A stretch of DNA of 64,000 bases from the NCBI GenBank assembly GCA_963753165.1, contig CAVWBP010000009.1:124001-188000 (forward strand), given 5' to 3'. This document shows positions 43,063 through 52,898 of this stretch, piece after piece. A program made the position numbers and the translations under genes. Origin of the DNA: JAKLQR01 sp963753165. Lineage in GTDB: Bacteria; Nitrospirota; Thermodesulfovibrionia; Thermodesulfovibrionales; SM23-35. Each line of letters starts with the position of its first letter. Position 1 is the stretch's first letter. Under the pieces are notes generated by a model. That model did not search any database, was not told where the DNA came from, and saw only the letters and a list, made by a program, of their open reading frames with translations.

Positions 43063-44685
43063 TCAAATACTCAGCTTCTTGATTTCGCGCCTGCTGTTTA
43101 TTATGTCAAAGACTGATTTTGTCCCCACAAGTGCGGTGAAAAGATTAATCGCAACACCGAGACTGAGTGTTACGGCAAAACCCTTTATCGGACCCGTTCC
43201 GAACTGGAAGAGCACGGCAGCTGTTATCAGTGTGGTGACATGAGAATCAAAGATAGTCCAGAAGGCCTTGTCGTATCCGGAATCAATTGCTGCCCTGGGT
43301 GTTTTGCCGGCCCTCAACTCATCCCTCATCCTCTCGAACATCAGCACATTGGAATCAACCGCCATGCCGATTGCGAGAATGATACCGGCAATACCGGGGA
43401 GGGTGAGGGTTGCATTTAAAGATGCCATGGCGCCGAGCAGGAGGACGATGTTCAGAAAAAGGGCAAAATCGGCAATGACACCGGAAAGCCTGTAGTAAAG
43501 GATCATAAAAATAACAACCGCGATGGTTCCTATAATGGCTGCCAGCTTGCCCGCCTCTATAGAGTCCCTTCCGAGAGAAGGTCCGACCGTAACATTCTGA
43601 AGCATCTTCATGGGTGCGGGCAGGGCGCCTGCCCTGAGCACTATGCTCAGGTCTTTTGCCTCATCCATTGTAAAATTCCCGGTTATCTGCGCATTTCCTC
43701 CGGCGATTTTTTCCTGGATAACAGGCGCAGAATATACTGTGTTATCGAGAATGATTGCGAGCCTCTTTTTCACGTTTGCACCGGTGACTTCCTCAAAAAG
43801 TTTTGCCCCTGCGGTGTTAAATGCGATAGAGACATAGGGTTCGCTGAACTGTGTGTCGATATTCACCTTGGCATCGCTCAGAAGGTCGCCGGTAATGACC
43901 GCCTGTTTCTTGAGCAGGACCGGCAGTTTGCGCACTGCGCCGGTTTCCTTGTTGATCTTCTTCTCAAAGAGAATCTCGTCCCCTTCGGGGACCCTGTCGG
44001 CAATCTGTCTCATAAGCGCCTCTTCTTCTCCGGGTAATACTGAAGCAGGCAGTTCCGCAGCAATATTCGCCTCGTCATCCACGATTTTAAACTCGAGCTG
44101 AGCGGTTCTCCCTATCAGGTCGATGGCGCGTTTAGGGTCCTTTACTCCGGGAAGCTGAACAACAATCTCATTTTCACCCTGTCGGTGAATGGTGGGTTCC
44201 GAGACCCCGAACTGGTCGATCCTGTTGCGGATCGTTTCCAGTGCCTGGTCAGTAGAACTGTCTTTAATGCGGGTTGCTTCTTTCGCAGAGATCCGGTATA
44301 CCAGTTTACTGCCGGTTTCGGCCACTACGAGGTTCGGATAATTGTCTTCTACCATCTTGCGAACCTCATTGGTTGAAGGACTCACCGTAATATCCAGACC
44401 GTTTACTGCAACTTCACCCGTCACTTTCTTCTTTTCGAGGAGTTCTCTCAGTCTCGATGCGAATCTCTCCGTGGTAATAGTGACAGCTTTATCCCCTTCG
44501 ACCTCAAAAACAAGATGGAGGCCTCCCTGAAGGTCAAGTCCCAATACGATGCCCTTGTTCGGCATGCTTTTCTGCCACCATTCGGGCATATGCTCGAAAA
44601 CAGGGGTGTTGGGAAGAAAGAAGACGACTGCAAGAACAACGGTTATGCCGATGAGGATTATTTTCCAGAGAACCTTTTTCTTCAT
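43063..44685 (-). CDS. secD: Protein translocase subunit SecD
   Basis: SecD drives the last steps of translocation. The 540-residue protein has an N-terminal helix, LGLDLQGGLHLVFEVE, the P1 periplasmic region, a VLRAGALPAPM segment and six-helix core with GMAVDSNVLMFERMRDELRAG. In the usual order yajC-secD-secF, it is 12 bases downstream of yajC. Confidence 0.97.
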   Translation of the reverse strand: MKKKVLWKIILIGITVVLAVVFFLPNTPVFEHMPEWWQKSMPNKGIVLGLDLQGGLHLVFEVEGDKAVTITTERFASRLRELLEKKKVTGEVAVNGLDITVSPSTNEVRKMVEDNYPNLVVAETGSKLVYRISAKEATRIKDSSTDQALETIRNRIDQFGVSEPTIHRQGENEIVVQLPGVKDPKRAIDLIGRTAQLEFKIVDDEANIAAELPASVLPGEEEALMRQIADRVPEGDEILFEKKINKETGAVRKLPVLLKKQAVITGDLLSDAKVNIDTQFSEPYVSIAFNTAGAKLFEEVTGANVKKRLAIILDNTVYSAPVIQEKIAGGNAQITGNFTMDEAKDLSIVLRAGALPAPMKMLQNVTVGPSLGRDSIEAGKLAAIIGTIAVVIFMILYYRLSGVIADFALFLNIVLLLGAMASLNATLTLPGIAGIILAIGMAVDSNVLMFERMRDELRAGKTPRAAIDSGYDKAFWTIFDSHVTTLITAAVLFQFGTGPIKGFAVTLSLGVAINLFTALVGTKSVFDIINSRREIKKLSI

Positions 44686-44697
44686 TCGTCCCCCGTC

Positions 44698-45051
44698 TTA
44701 TTCCTCGTCAGAGGTGGCCCTCAATGCTGCAACGTATGCCTTGCCGAATTTTACCTTTACGTTTTCGGCAATCTTCACGGTAATGGTACTGGTGCCGACC
44801 GCATCGATCATTCCGTACACGCCGCCTGAGGTGATAATCTTGTCGCCTTTTTTGAGGTTGTCGATCATCTGTTTCTGTTCTTTTGCCTTCTTTTGCTGGG
44901 GTCTTATAAGAAGAAAATAGAAGACTACGAAGATGAGGATAAGAGGGAGAAGGCTCGTTAACAGTCCTGCAGGACCTCCCTGCTGCGCGCCTCCGCCTTG
45001 CGGGGGAGCCATGGCATGGGCTACATCTATTATATTCAAGAGAAACATCAT
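44698..45051 (-). CDS. yajC: YajC preprotein translocase accessory subunit
   Basis: The 117-residue protein has a signal-anchor region with a Gly/Gln-rich segment (APPQGGGAQQGGPAGLLT), one membrane helix (LLPLILIFVVFYFLLIRPQQKK) and the conserved NLKKGDKIITSGGVYGMIDAV. YajC associates with SecDF. It is the first gene of the yajC-secD-secF operon; GGGAGG precedes the start. Confidence 0.96.
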   Translation of the reverse strand: MMFLLNIIDVAHAMAPPQGGGAQQGGPAGLLTSLLPLILIFVVFYFLLIRPQQKKAKEQKQMIDNLKKGDKIITSGGVYGMIDAVGTSTITVKIAENVKVKFGKAYVAALRATSDEE

Positions 45052-45120
45052 ACACCTCCCGTAAAAGTTTTAAATGATACTATACCTGCTTGAGCGTTTT
45101 TTTATCAAGCCAAATAGATT

Positions 45121-45225
45121 TCATGCCGGGCGCTCCTTCCTTATCTAAGGAAAGGTGAGGGGGAGTTCTCCCCAATACCCATATCGCTTCCCCTTGGAAG
45201 GGAGGGGAAGTCTTTTATCAATGAC
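45121..45225 (+). repeat. Palindromic sequence between yajC and the Mur ligase gene
   Basis: TCCTTATCTAAGGA and a C-rich/G-rich stretch (CCCCTTGGAAGGGAGGGG) can each fold back. It looks like a short intergenic palindromic repeat. No open frame or recognisable promoter was seen in the 215-base gap between the divergent genes. Confidence 0.35.
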
Positions 45226-45266
45226 CGCAAATGATCGCTCTGTTTGAGTTAGAATAAAGATTACGT

Positions 45267-46611
45267 ATGGCAAAGATATTCTTTTCAGGGATTGGCGGGA
45301 GCGGCATGTCGGCCATAGCATGTTTTATGGCGGACAAGGGGAATGTTATTGTGGGCTCTGACCGCTCCTTTGACCGTGATCCTGATAATCATATCTGCAA
45401 GGTTTTAAAAGAAAAAGGCATAACGATTGTCCCCCAGGACGGCTCTGGTGTCGACACTTCTTTTGATTTCGCCGTATTCAGCACCGCGGTCGAGGACGAC
45501 CAGCCTGAGGTGAGGAAAGCCAGAGAGACCGGTATACCGGTGAAGACGCGTCCTGAATATCTGCGGGAGATCATCGGAACCTATAAGACTATTGCAGTCG
45601 GGGGCACCAGCGGAAAATCCACTACCGCAGGGATGCTGGCTTTTCTTATGAGACAACTGAATATGGCGCCGAATTTTATCGGGGGCGGAAGGGTGAAGCA
45701 GTTCAGGGAAGCGGGCGCCCCTGGAAACTCTCTCGTCGGGAAATCAGACCTTTTAATTGTAGAAGCCTGTGAATCGGACGGTTCGCTCATTCATTTTCAT
45801 CCTTCCTTTTCCCTCATCGGCAATCTCAGCCTTGATCATAATCCGGTGGAGGAGACTGCGGCAATGTTCGAGGCCCTTGGCAGGAATACGAACAAAAAGG
45901 TCATCATAAATGCAGATGACCGGAACTTAAGCCGGTGTGATTTTGCCGAACCGGTCCGGTTCTCGGTCGATTCCGGGTCGGAATACCAGTGCGATAAACA
46001 TAGACTATAAGCCGTTCGGCACGACCTTTACCCTGCGGGGTGAAGAGTTTCAACTCTCCCTCCCCGGCAAATATAATCTCTATAATGCCATTGCATGTAT
46101 TGCCCTGCTTTCTGAACAGGGAGTTGCTCTGAAAAGAATTGCGGAAATCATTCCGGATTTTTCGGGTATTGAACGGCGTTTCGATGTTCACCTGAACAAC
46201 GGCACGCATCTGGTCATTGATGATTATGCCCACAATCCGCACAAAATAGAATCGTTGATGGATTGTGCCGGGAGAATCCGCGCCAAGATCTGTTATATCT
46301 TCCAGCCCCATGGTTACGGGCCGACACGACTGATGAAAGAGGGATATGTTAAAGCATTCATACGGAATCTCCGCGAAGGAGACCATCTCTTTCTCCTTCC
46401 TGTTTTTTATGCCGGAGGCACATCGGCAAAAGACATCTCAAGTGAAGATCTGGCCAGAGAGATACGGTCAACAGGAAAATCCGCCGAGGTTCTCCCCGAA
46501 CGTTCCGTACTGTTTTCTCGTCTCGGGGAGTGGAATACCTATATCGTTTTTGGCGCCCGTGATGAATCTCTTTCGGATTTTGCACGGGAGATTGCCGGAA
46601 GACTCGGATGA
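45267..46611 (+). CDS. mpl: Mur ligase family protein (Mpl/MurC-like), +1 frameshift inside
   Basis: The first frame has the N-terminal MurC/Mpl-type Rossmann (IFFSGIGGSGMSAIACFM), the ATP loop VGGTSGKSTTAGML (GTSGKST in place of GTHGKTT) and a middle domain (IGNLSLDHNPVEET). It runs out of homology at about 45985. The next frame continues with GTTFTLRGEEFQLSLPGKYN and YNAIACIALL, IERRFDVHLNNGTHLVIDDY, YAHNPHKIESLM and ends REIAGRLG. One base less near GTCGGAAT joins them to about 447 residues. Likely a peptide ligase of peptidoglycan recycling; a MurC role cannot be excluded. Its end overlaps the helicase start. Confidence 0.78.
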
Positions 46612-48587
46612 AAAAGTATCGTCTCCATCGGGAGTCTGCGGATCTCAGGATAGACTACAGAAAGGAACTGAATCCTGAACAATATGCGGTTGTATTCCAT
46701 CAGAACGGCCCGGTTCTTGTGCTCGCAGGCGCCGGGACAGGAAAAACAAGAACTGTTACCTACAGGGTTGCCCGGCTGATAGAGACGGACGTCAGACCGG
46801 AGAGTATCCTCCTTTTAACGTTCACGAACAAGGCTGCGAAGGAAATGATGCGGAGGGCGGAGTCTCTGATCGGCAGGAATATCCAGGGTCTCCGGGGAGG
46901 CACATTCCATCATGTCGGAAATATGGTTCTGCGGCGCCATTGTCTCCTTCTCGGGTACAAGCAGGGGTTTTCCATCCTGGACAGGGAAGACGCAAAGGAA
47001 CTTTTCGATATCTGTGCTCCGGAGCGAAAACAGAAAGAGACCATCATCCCAAAAGGCTCTGTGCTCTGCGAGATGCACAGTCTCATGATGAATTCTGAAC
47101 GCAGTATCGAAGAGATCGTGCACCAGAGATTCCCGCATTTCACCGAGGTGACGGACGATATTCAGCGGATTATGGTGCTTTATGAAAACAAGAAAATTGC
47201 GCTCAACCTTATGGACTTTGATGACCTGCTCAGCAACTGGAAGAAATTACTCCTCGAACACGAGCAGATAAAAGAGCATTACGCATCGAAATTCCTCCAT
47301 ATCCTCGTCGACGAATATCAGGACACCAACAGGCTTCAGGCTGACATCGTCGATCTGCTCGCATACAGAAACAGGAACCTGATGGTAGTCGGGGACGACG
47401 CCCAGTCAATCTATTCTTTCAGGGGCGCTGATTTCGAGAATATCCTCAAATTCCCTGAACGATATCCGGATGCGACAACCTACACGCTCACCGTGAATTA
47501 CCGGTCGACCCCCGAAATACTGACCCTTGCCAATAAAAGTATCGTCAATAACATAAGACAGTTTCAGAAGGAACTCCATTCAATAAAAAGTCCCGGGAGC
47601 ATCCCGTATATTGTGCCGCTCAGGGATGTCTTTCAGCAGGCTGATTTTGTGGCACAGAGGATAATTGAAATGAATGCAGAGGGGATGCCCTTGAGTGAGG
47701 TCGCAGTCCTCTACCGCTCACACTACCAGTCGATGGAGCTGCAGATGGAACTCCAGCGGAGGGGAATTCCCTTTGAAGTACGGTCGGGCCTCAAGTTTTT
47801 TGAACTCGCGCATATCAAGGATATCCTCTCTTTTCTCCGGGTTCTTGTAAATTCCTATGACGAACTGAGCTGGAAACGTATTATGAAATTAATCCCCGGT
47901 ATCGGAAATATCACCGCGGCAAAACTCTGGGATATGATGAACCGTTCGGAATTTCCTTTTGATACGGTTTTTGATCTGGGCAGGTTTGTGCCCCGCAAAG
48001 CCCTGGATGCGTTTCATCTCTTTCTTCACCTCCTGAAAACCCTCAGGGAAGGAGAGTACGGGCATGGCATCTTACCCCCTGCAACCGCCATTGAACATAT
48101 TCTGAGGACCGGCTATGAAGATTATCTCTACCGCCATTATCCAAATGCGCAGGAGCGGATAGAAGATATCGAGCAGATGACACGATTCGCCCTGCAGTAT
48201 ACTTCCCTGGAACTCTTTGTCAGTGAATTGAGCCTCCAGAGCGTGTCCGGAGGGGAAGGAGACGAAGAAGGGGCGGACGGGGAATGTGTTATACTCTCTA
48301 CAGTACACCAGGCAAAAGGCCTTGAATGGAAGGCGGTTTTTGTGATTGGTCTGATCGACGGAAGGTTCCCCTCAGCCAAGTCCCTGAGAACTGATGACGA
48401 AGAAGAGGAGAGAAGGCTCTTTTATGTTGCGGTTACAAGGGCGAAGGAAGAACTCTCTCTCTGTTATCCCCTTGCCTCGGAAGACTGGTACGGCCTCGGA
48501 TTCATGAGGCCGTCACGATTTATTAAAGAATTACCCGATGCTGTATATGAAGAGGTTGTGGTAGAGGACGGCAATGAAATATATTGA
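46608..48587 (+). CDS. UvrD/Rep-type ATP-dependent DNA helicase
   Basis: The 659-residue protein has superfamily 1A motifs: LAGAGTGKTRTVTYRVARL (Walker A), LTFTNKAAKEMM, VDEYQDTNRLQ (Walker B), VVGDDAQSIYSFRGA, TVNYRSTPEIL, STVHQAKGLEW and YVAVTRAKEEL. It overlaps the end of the Mur ligase gene by four bases. It is slightly shorter than PcrA or UvrD and lacks the C-terminal tudor domain, although a DUF3553-like stand-alone gene is present elsewhere in the window. Confidence 0.95.
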   Translation: MKKYRLHRESADLRIDYRKELNPEQYAVVFHQNGPVLVLAGAGTGKTRTVTYRVARLIETDVRPESILLLTFTNKAAKEMMRRAESLIGRNIQGLRGGTFHHVGNMVLRRHCLLLGYKQGFSILDREDAKELFDICAPERKQKETIIPKGSVLCEMHSLMMNSERSIEEIVHQRFPHFTEVTDDIQRIMVLYENKKIALNLMDFDDLLSNWKKLLLEHEQIKEHYASKFLHILVDEYQDTNRLQADIVDLLAYRNRNLMVVGDDAQSIYSFRGADFENILKFPERYPDATTYTLTVNYRSTPEILTLANKSIVNNIRQFQKELHSIKSPGSIPYIVPLRDVFQQADFVAQRIIEMNAEGMPLSEVAVLYRSHYQSMELQMELQRRGIPFEVRSGLKFFELAHIKDILSFLRVLVNSYDELSWKRIMKLIPGIGNITAAKLWDMMNRSEFPFDTVFDLGRFVPRKALDAFHLFLHLLKTLREGEYGHGILPPATAIEHILRTGYEDYLYRHYPNAQERIEDIEQMTRFALQYTSLELFVSELSLQSVSGGEGDEEGADGECVILSTVHQAKGLEWKAVFVIGLIDGRFPSAKSLRTDDEEEERRLFYVAVTRAKEELSLCYPLASEDWYGLGFMRPSRFIKELPDAVYEEVVVEDGNEIY

Positions 48588-49578
48588 AGCCATTAAGGAT
48601 GGATTCAGGCTCATCAACCGGAACTGGCAGCTAGTTCTGATCCAGGTCGGCATGATATTCACGATTGTCCTTGCGTTTTTCATCATAGTCGGAATACCTC
48701 TTGCCATAGCATTCATCATGTTCGGCATAGATCTTACCACTCTGACGTCCGTTGAGAACATCCTTCACATGTTCCGGGGGACCTCAGACCTCCTGTCTAA
48801 ATACCTGGGTCTTATTTTCATGGTTCTTGCAAGTTTTGTGGTGTATTTTCTTGCTGTTGCCATGCTCGAAATTTATGTTTTTGCCGGTTCTGTTGGTGTT
48901 ATCGGGAGGTCTGTGCTCGAGGAGGACCTGAAATTTTCCGTCCGCATTTTTATGGAGGAAGCGAAACGCCTTTTCCTCCGGCTCATCGGGTTCACCTCTG
49001 TCATGGGCATCATTTTTATCATCGCTTCCTTTTTTCTTGGCCTCCTGGTCGGCGGAATAGCAGCGATTATCTCTTTTGCGCAGAGCCAGGATTCAACCCT
49101 CGCGCTCTTCTTCGGCATTTTCTTTTCCCTCATCCTGATAATCCTTCTCTTCACAATGATCCTCGGAATCCTGTCGATAACCCTCTATGGGATAGCAGCC
49201 TTATTCTTCAAAGGGACCGGTGTGTTTAAGTCTGTCAGTGGGGCAATAAAGTTCCTTAAAACATACCCGAACGGCTTCTGGCTCTACAGCGTGCTTTTTG
49301 TCGGCCATCTTGTCGCGAGTTTTCTCCTCAGTCTTCTTGTGTATCCCTTTACCTTCATCCCTCTGGTGGGACCGATTTTTTCTTTTCCGTATCAGCTTGT
49401 CTCCATCGGTTTCCAGACCTACCTTGGCCTTGTCATCATCGCTATCGTTCTGATCTACTACTATAGAAAAGAATTTCCAACCGAACCGGCAGCAGAGATA
49501 AGCGAAAAACCTATGCAGGAAGCTTTTTCTGAAGAGGGAAATACAACGTCAGAAACTGAAGCGCAGGAGAATGCATAG
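48574..49578 (+). CDS. Multi-pass membrane protein of unknown function
   Basis: The 334-residue protein begins MKYIEAIKDGFRLINRNWQL and has about six membrane helices (VGMIFTIVLAFFIIVGIPLA, YLGLIFMVLASFVVYFLAV, TSVMGIIFIIASFFLGLLVG, FFSLILIILLFTMILGILSI, LLSLLVYPFTFIPLVGPIF, TYLGLVIIAIVLIYYY). The tail is acidic and soluble. It resembles DUF-type proteins with an RxxxxNWxx start, possibly of the glycerophosphodiesterase membrane-domain type. Its start overlaps the helicase end. A dispersed repeat begins at the base after its stop. Confidence 0.8.
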   Translation: MKYIEAIKDGFRLINRNWQLVLIQVGMIFTIVLAFFIIVGIPLAIAFIMFGIDLTTLTSVENILHMFRGTSDLLSKYLGLIFMVLASFVVYFLAVAMLEIYVFAGSVGVIGRSVLEEDLKFSVRIFMEEAKRLFLRLIGFTSVMGIIFIIASFFLGLLVGGIAAIISFAQSQDSTLALFFGIFFSLILIILLFTMILGILSITLYGIAALFFKGTGVFKSVSGAIKFLKTYPNGFWLYSVLFVGHLVASFLLSLLVYPFTFIPLVGPIFSFPYQLVSIGFQTYLGLVIIAIVLIYYYRKEFPTEPAAEISEKPMQEAFSEEGNTTSETEAQENA

Positions 49579-49743
49579 CGAACCCTGTTCCAAAGGTTGT
49601 CATTATCCGGCTTGACTCCCGTATCAAGTACGGAACAGGCTAATCCAGCTCTTTTTCCAATACACTTTCGATACTGGATTCCCCGATCAAGTCGGGGAAT
49701 GACAGAAAAAAATAAACAACTTTTCAGATATTTGATGATTAAC
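49579..49743 (-). repeat. About 165-bp dispersed repeat, copy 2
   Basis: On the minus strand it reads TTAATCATCAAATATCTG near the start, TGTCATTCCCCGACTTGATC in the middle and TTTGGAACAGGGTTCGC at the end, the same order as at 12260-12406. Copy 2 carries about 20 extra bases (GTACTTGATACGG region). It lies between the membrane protein stop and the IMPase stop, so it occupies a convergent gap. Confidence 0.75.
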
Positions 49744-49748
49744 CCGTA

Positions 49749-50543
49749 TTATCCGAGGGAGATTTTTTGGAGCAGCTTCAATGCCTTCTCGTGCAGTCTT
49801 TCGTTTCCGGAGACGAGGAGAGGCGTGGATTTTTTCAGGCCTAACCCGACCTGTTCGATTGAGTTCCCCTTCATATCGGTAAATACCCCGCCCGCCTCTT
49901 TGACAAGGAGCCAGCCTGCACCGAAGTCTATGGTTCTCGAGGGAGACGGACTTGCAAATACGCTGATTGCGCCGGACGCCAGATAGGAGAGGTCAAGGGC
50001 GGTAGAGCCCAAACAGCGCGTCTTTCTTGCCTCTCCAAGAAGGGGCAGGATACGGGCGATATCTTTTCCCGGAGATTGCGCTTCATAGGCGACCAGATAC
50101 AGTATATCGTCATGTTGCCCTTTTCCCGCCGTATTATTGTAAAAAGCCCCTTTCCCTTTCTCTGACCAGAATTCATCGCCATTGATCAGGTTCAGCACGT
50201 ATGCGGATTCGATGTCTCCAACCGTATCACCATCGGCAATTGCTATCGAGGTGCAATAGAAAGGAATTCCGGAAACCGCGTTCCTGCTCCCGTCTACCGG
50301 ATCTATCAACACGTGTTTCCCGCCACCCCGCAACACATTTATACCAGACTCTTCAGCGATAAGGGTCAGCGCCTCTCCTGATTTTTCGAGTCCGGAGATG
50401 ATAATATCCTCAGCGCGCTTATCAATATCGTAGGTCTTGTCGCCCGAGGCGCCGGTACCCAGGGCAGATTTCAACACCTTGCTTCCCCTGGGCAATTCCT
50501 CCAGAAGTCTCTTGCCGATTTCCTTAAGTATTTTAATATTCAT
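49749..50543 (-). CDS. Inositol monophosphatase family phosphatase
   Basis: The 264-residue protein has the metal-binding motifs LIAEESG, DPVDGSRNAVSGIPFYCTSIAIA and TIDFGAGWLLVKEAGGVFTD. IMPase-family enzymes dephosphorylate inositol-1-phosphate, 3'-phosphoadenosine-5'-phosphate (CysQ type) or fructose-1,6-bisphosphate; the motif variant GSRN in place of GTxN makes SuhB uncertain. It stands alone on the minus strand, 33 bases downstream of the M48 protease gene. Confidence 0.9.
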   Translation of the reverse strand: MNIKILKEIGKRLLEELPRGSKVLKSALGTGASGDKTYDIDKRAEDIIISGLEKSGEALTLIAEESGINVLRGGGKHVLIDPVDGSRNAVSGIPFYCTSIAIADGDTVGDIESAYVLNLINGDEFWSEKGKGAFYNNTAGKGQHDDILYLVAYEAQSPGKDIARILPLLGEARKTRCLGSTALDLSYLASGAISVFASPSPSRTIDFGAGWLLVKEAGGVFTDMKGNSIEQVGLGLKKSTPLLVSGNERLHEKALKLLQKISLG

Positions 50544-50576
50544 ATGGTATTGTCGAGGAGTTCAGTTTTCGTCTTG

Positions 50577-52025
50577 TCATTTTTTCTTTTTCAGGTACGG
50601 TTGCAGGGCAGTAACCCGTGATGCGGCATGTCTGCCCATATCGTTGTCAGGAGCAACTTTCGTCTGCAGCATGTATTCCTGATATGCTGAAGGGATTTCT
50701 CCTGTTTCCTCGTAGCATATTCCGAGGATCCCATGTATTTGTGCGTGCTTCGGCTGTGCTTCGGCGAACAGGTTCAGATTTGGTATTGCTTCTTTGTACG
50801 ATTTCGACTGGTAATAACTCATTCCCAGGAAATAATGGGAAGAAAGGTCCTGAGGATAGAGCGAGAGACTCTTTTTCAGGTATTGTATGGCCTCTGAATA
50901 ATTTTTCTCTGCGTAACGGAGCATCCCCAGCCCCCTTTGTGCCGGTTCATATCCGTTATCAATGCTCAACGCTGCACGAAAATATTTTTCCGATTCCCCA
51001 TAGTCTTTCTTTTTCAGCATGACCATCCCCTTGAGGGTATGGAATGAGGGCTGGCCCTGATCTTTACTCAAGGCCTGTGCGATGTATGAATCTGCCCCGG
51101 AAATATCCTGTTCCTGCAGCGCCCTTACCGCTTTGTCATAATAATCCAGATAGAGCGTGTTGAGTCTCTTCAGCCCAGTGAGGTTGGTCTGAAATCTTTC
51201 CCTGAAACTCCCGTCACCGGTGATAACAGCAGGAGGAGTCCGTGCGATCATTTGCCGGATTTCGTCTATTCTCACCGATGTTCTCGGATGGGTTGAGAGG
51301 AGGTCCTGAAAAAAAACTCTTTCCTGAGGGTCTTTTCCCGCGGATTTCATATATTCCTGTGAAATACTTTCGAGATTTCTATGCGCACCCAGTGCGTTTT
51401 TCGGATCATATCCCAGTTTGGTCATATAAAGGATACCAAGCCTGTCTGCTTCCAGTTCATCATCCCTGCCGTATTTCAAAAGAAGAAGACTGCTGCCGAC
51501 TGCGCCGACCGTAAGTGCGGTATCCCCATAGTCGCTCCCGCTGAGTGCGATGCCCGCAGCGCCCAGGCCGATTTGCTGCAGCATGCCGTAAGACATCTGC
51601 TGTGCGGAATGCCGCGCTGATACATGTCCCATCTCGTGCCCCATGATATACGCGAATTCAGCCTCATTCTCAAGCCCTGCGAGCAATCCTCTTGTCATCA
51701 CGACATACCCGGGGATGGCCCATGCATTCGGGACTGAACTGTTCTGGATAGCAAATTCCAGGGGAAGATTTGGTCTGTGGGAGACACTATGAATTCTGGA
51801 GACAATCTCTTTCAGATAAGTTTTTGATTGTGTATCCCTGAACTCCCCTCCTCCGCCGATATCCCCCCAGAGGGCATTCGGATAGAATTCTTTTCCCATG
51901 TCGATTTCCTGACTTTCTGACATGAACATGATCTCTTTCTGTCCGGTGACCGGGTTGATTGCACAACCTGTCAGGGCTGTTATGAAGAGGACAAGAAAAA
52001 CTATACTGCCTTTATATCTTTTCAT
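50577..52025 (-). CDS. M48-family zinc metalloprotease with TPR repeats (BepA-like lipoprotein)
   Basis: The 482-residue protein has a lipobox signal peptide (FITALTGCAINPVTGQKE), an M48 domain with HEMGHVSARHSAQQ (HExxH) and ELEADRLG (third zinc ligand), and C-terminal TPR repeats (LGMLRYAEKNYSEAIQYLKK, LGMSYYQSKSYKEAIPNL). BepA-like proteases assist outer-membrane protein assembly in the periplasm. It overlaps the start of the AlkD gene by four bases (minus strand, both). Confidence 0.93.
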   Translation of the reverse strand: MKRYKGSIVFLVLFITALTGCAINPVTGQKEIMFMSESQEIDMGKEFYPNALWGDIGGGGEFRDTQSKTYLKEIVSRIHSVSHRPNLPLEFAIQNSSVPNAWAIPGYVVMTRGLLAGLENEAEFAYIMGHEMGHVSARHSAQQMSYGMLQQIGLGAAGIALSGSDYGDTALTVGAVGSSLLLLKYGRDDELEADRLGILYMTKLGYDPKNALGAHRNLESISQEYMKSAGKDPQERVFFQDLLSTHPRTSVRIDEIRQMIARTPPAVITGDGSFRERFQTNLTGLKRLNTLYLDYYDKAVRALQEQDISGADSYIAQALSKDQGQPSFHTLKGMVMLKKKDYGESEKYFRAALSIDNGYEPAQRGLGMLRYAEKNYSEAIQYLKKSLSLYPQDLSSHYFLGMSYYQSKSYKEAIPNLNLFAEAQPKHAQIHGILGICYEETGEIPSAYQEYMLQTKVAPDNDMGRHAASRVTALQPYLKKKK

Positions 52026-52750
52026 GGCTCCTCCCTTCCCGTTCTTCTCTGTATTTTACCTAAATATGAAGTCCTTTTCTCTTGCTCAAACCGTTCGATG
52101 GCGTATCTGAGCATGGTCCTCGGCATTGTTTGAGAATGTTCCCGCAGAAACCGTTCTTCGCTCCCCTGATCTCTCTTGCCGATTTCCCGGAGCATCCAGC
52201 CGACTGCCTTGTGAATGAGATCATGGGGGTCCCTGAGGAGCATTTCCGCAAGGCGAAAGGTGTCTTCAAACTGACCCTGTCTTATGAATGCAAAGGTGGA
52301 CATGACCGCAATCCTTCTTTCCCAGAGATTGGGAGATTCCGCAAGCCGGCAGAGAATTTCCCGATCATTGCCCAACAAAAAGCTGCCTAATATTTTTTCT
52401 GCAGACAGGTCGACGAGGTCCCAATTGTTGATATGCCGTGTGTTGTCGAGATAGAACTTCACAATATCCCTTTTGCCCTGTTCATGAGCACGCGCATACT
52501 GAAGAATGAGGATAAGGAGGGCAACCAGTCTGTGCTCGTGAATTCTGCTCGAAATCAGCTCCTGCAGGTCTTGAAGGGACAGGGTTTTGTATTTTTTTGC
52601 AATTTGCCGTTGTTCCGGGACCGGTATCCCGAAGAACCGGTCCCCTTCTCCGTATTCACCTTTCCCTGTTTTGAAAAAACGTAAGAGAACCTTTGCCCTG
52701 TCCGGATCGGCCTGTTTCTGCAAATCTTTTTTCAGACGGTCGAGCGACAT
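52022..52750 (-). CDS. AlkD-like DNA alkylation repair protein
   Basis: The 242-residue protein is made of HEAT-like helical repeats, with YGEGDRFFGIPVPEQRQIAKKY, LVDLSAEKILGSFLL, LWERRIAVMSTFAFI, DLIHKAVGWMLREIGKRD and MPRTMLRYAIERF, the hallmarks of the AlkD/AlkC alkylation-repair family. AlkD excises bulky or cationic alkylated bases. It starts at 52750 and is followed by the M48 protease gene with an ATGA overlap. Confidence 0.92.
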   Translation of the reverse strand: MSLDRLKKDLQKQADPDRAKVLLRFFKTGKGEYGEGDRFFGIPVPEQRQIAKKYKTLSLQDLQELISSRIHEHRLVALLILILQYARAHEQGKRDIVKFYLDNTRHINNWDLVDLSAEKILGSFLLGNDREILCRLAESPNLWERRIAVMSTFAFIRQGQFEDTFRLAEMLLRDPHDLIHKAVGWMLREIGKRDQGSEERFLREHSQTMPRTMLRYAIERFEQEKRTSYLGKIQRRTGREEP

Positions 52751-52898
52751 AATAAAGATACTCTACAAGGCAGCATACTCTCTGTCAATACGCGCGCATA
52801 TCATGCCCTGGTCAGAGGGCTCGGCTTATTGACCCGCACGGGGCGCCATGCTATGCTTTTTCTGAACGATGAATTCAGTTCAGGAAAGGAGAAGAACT

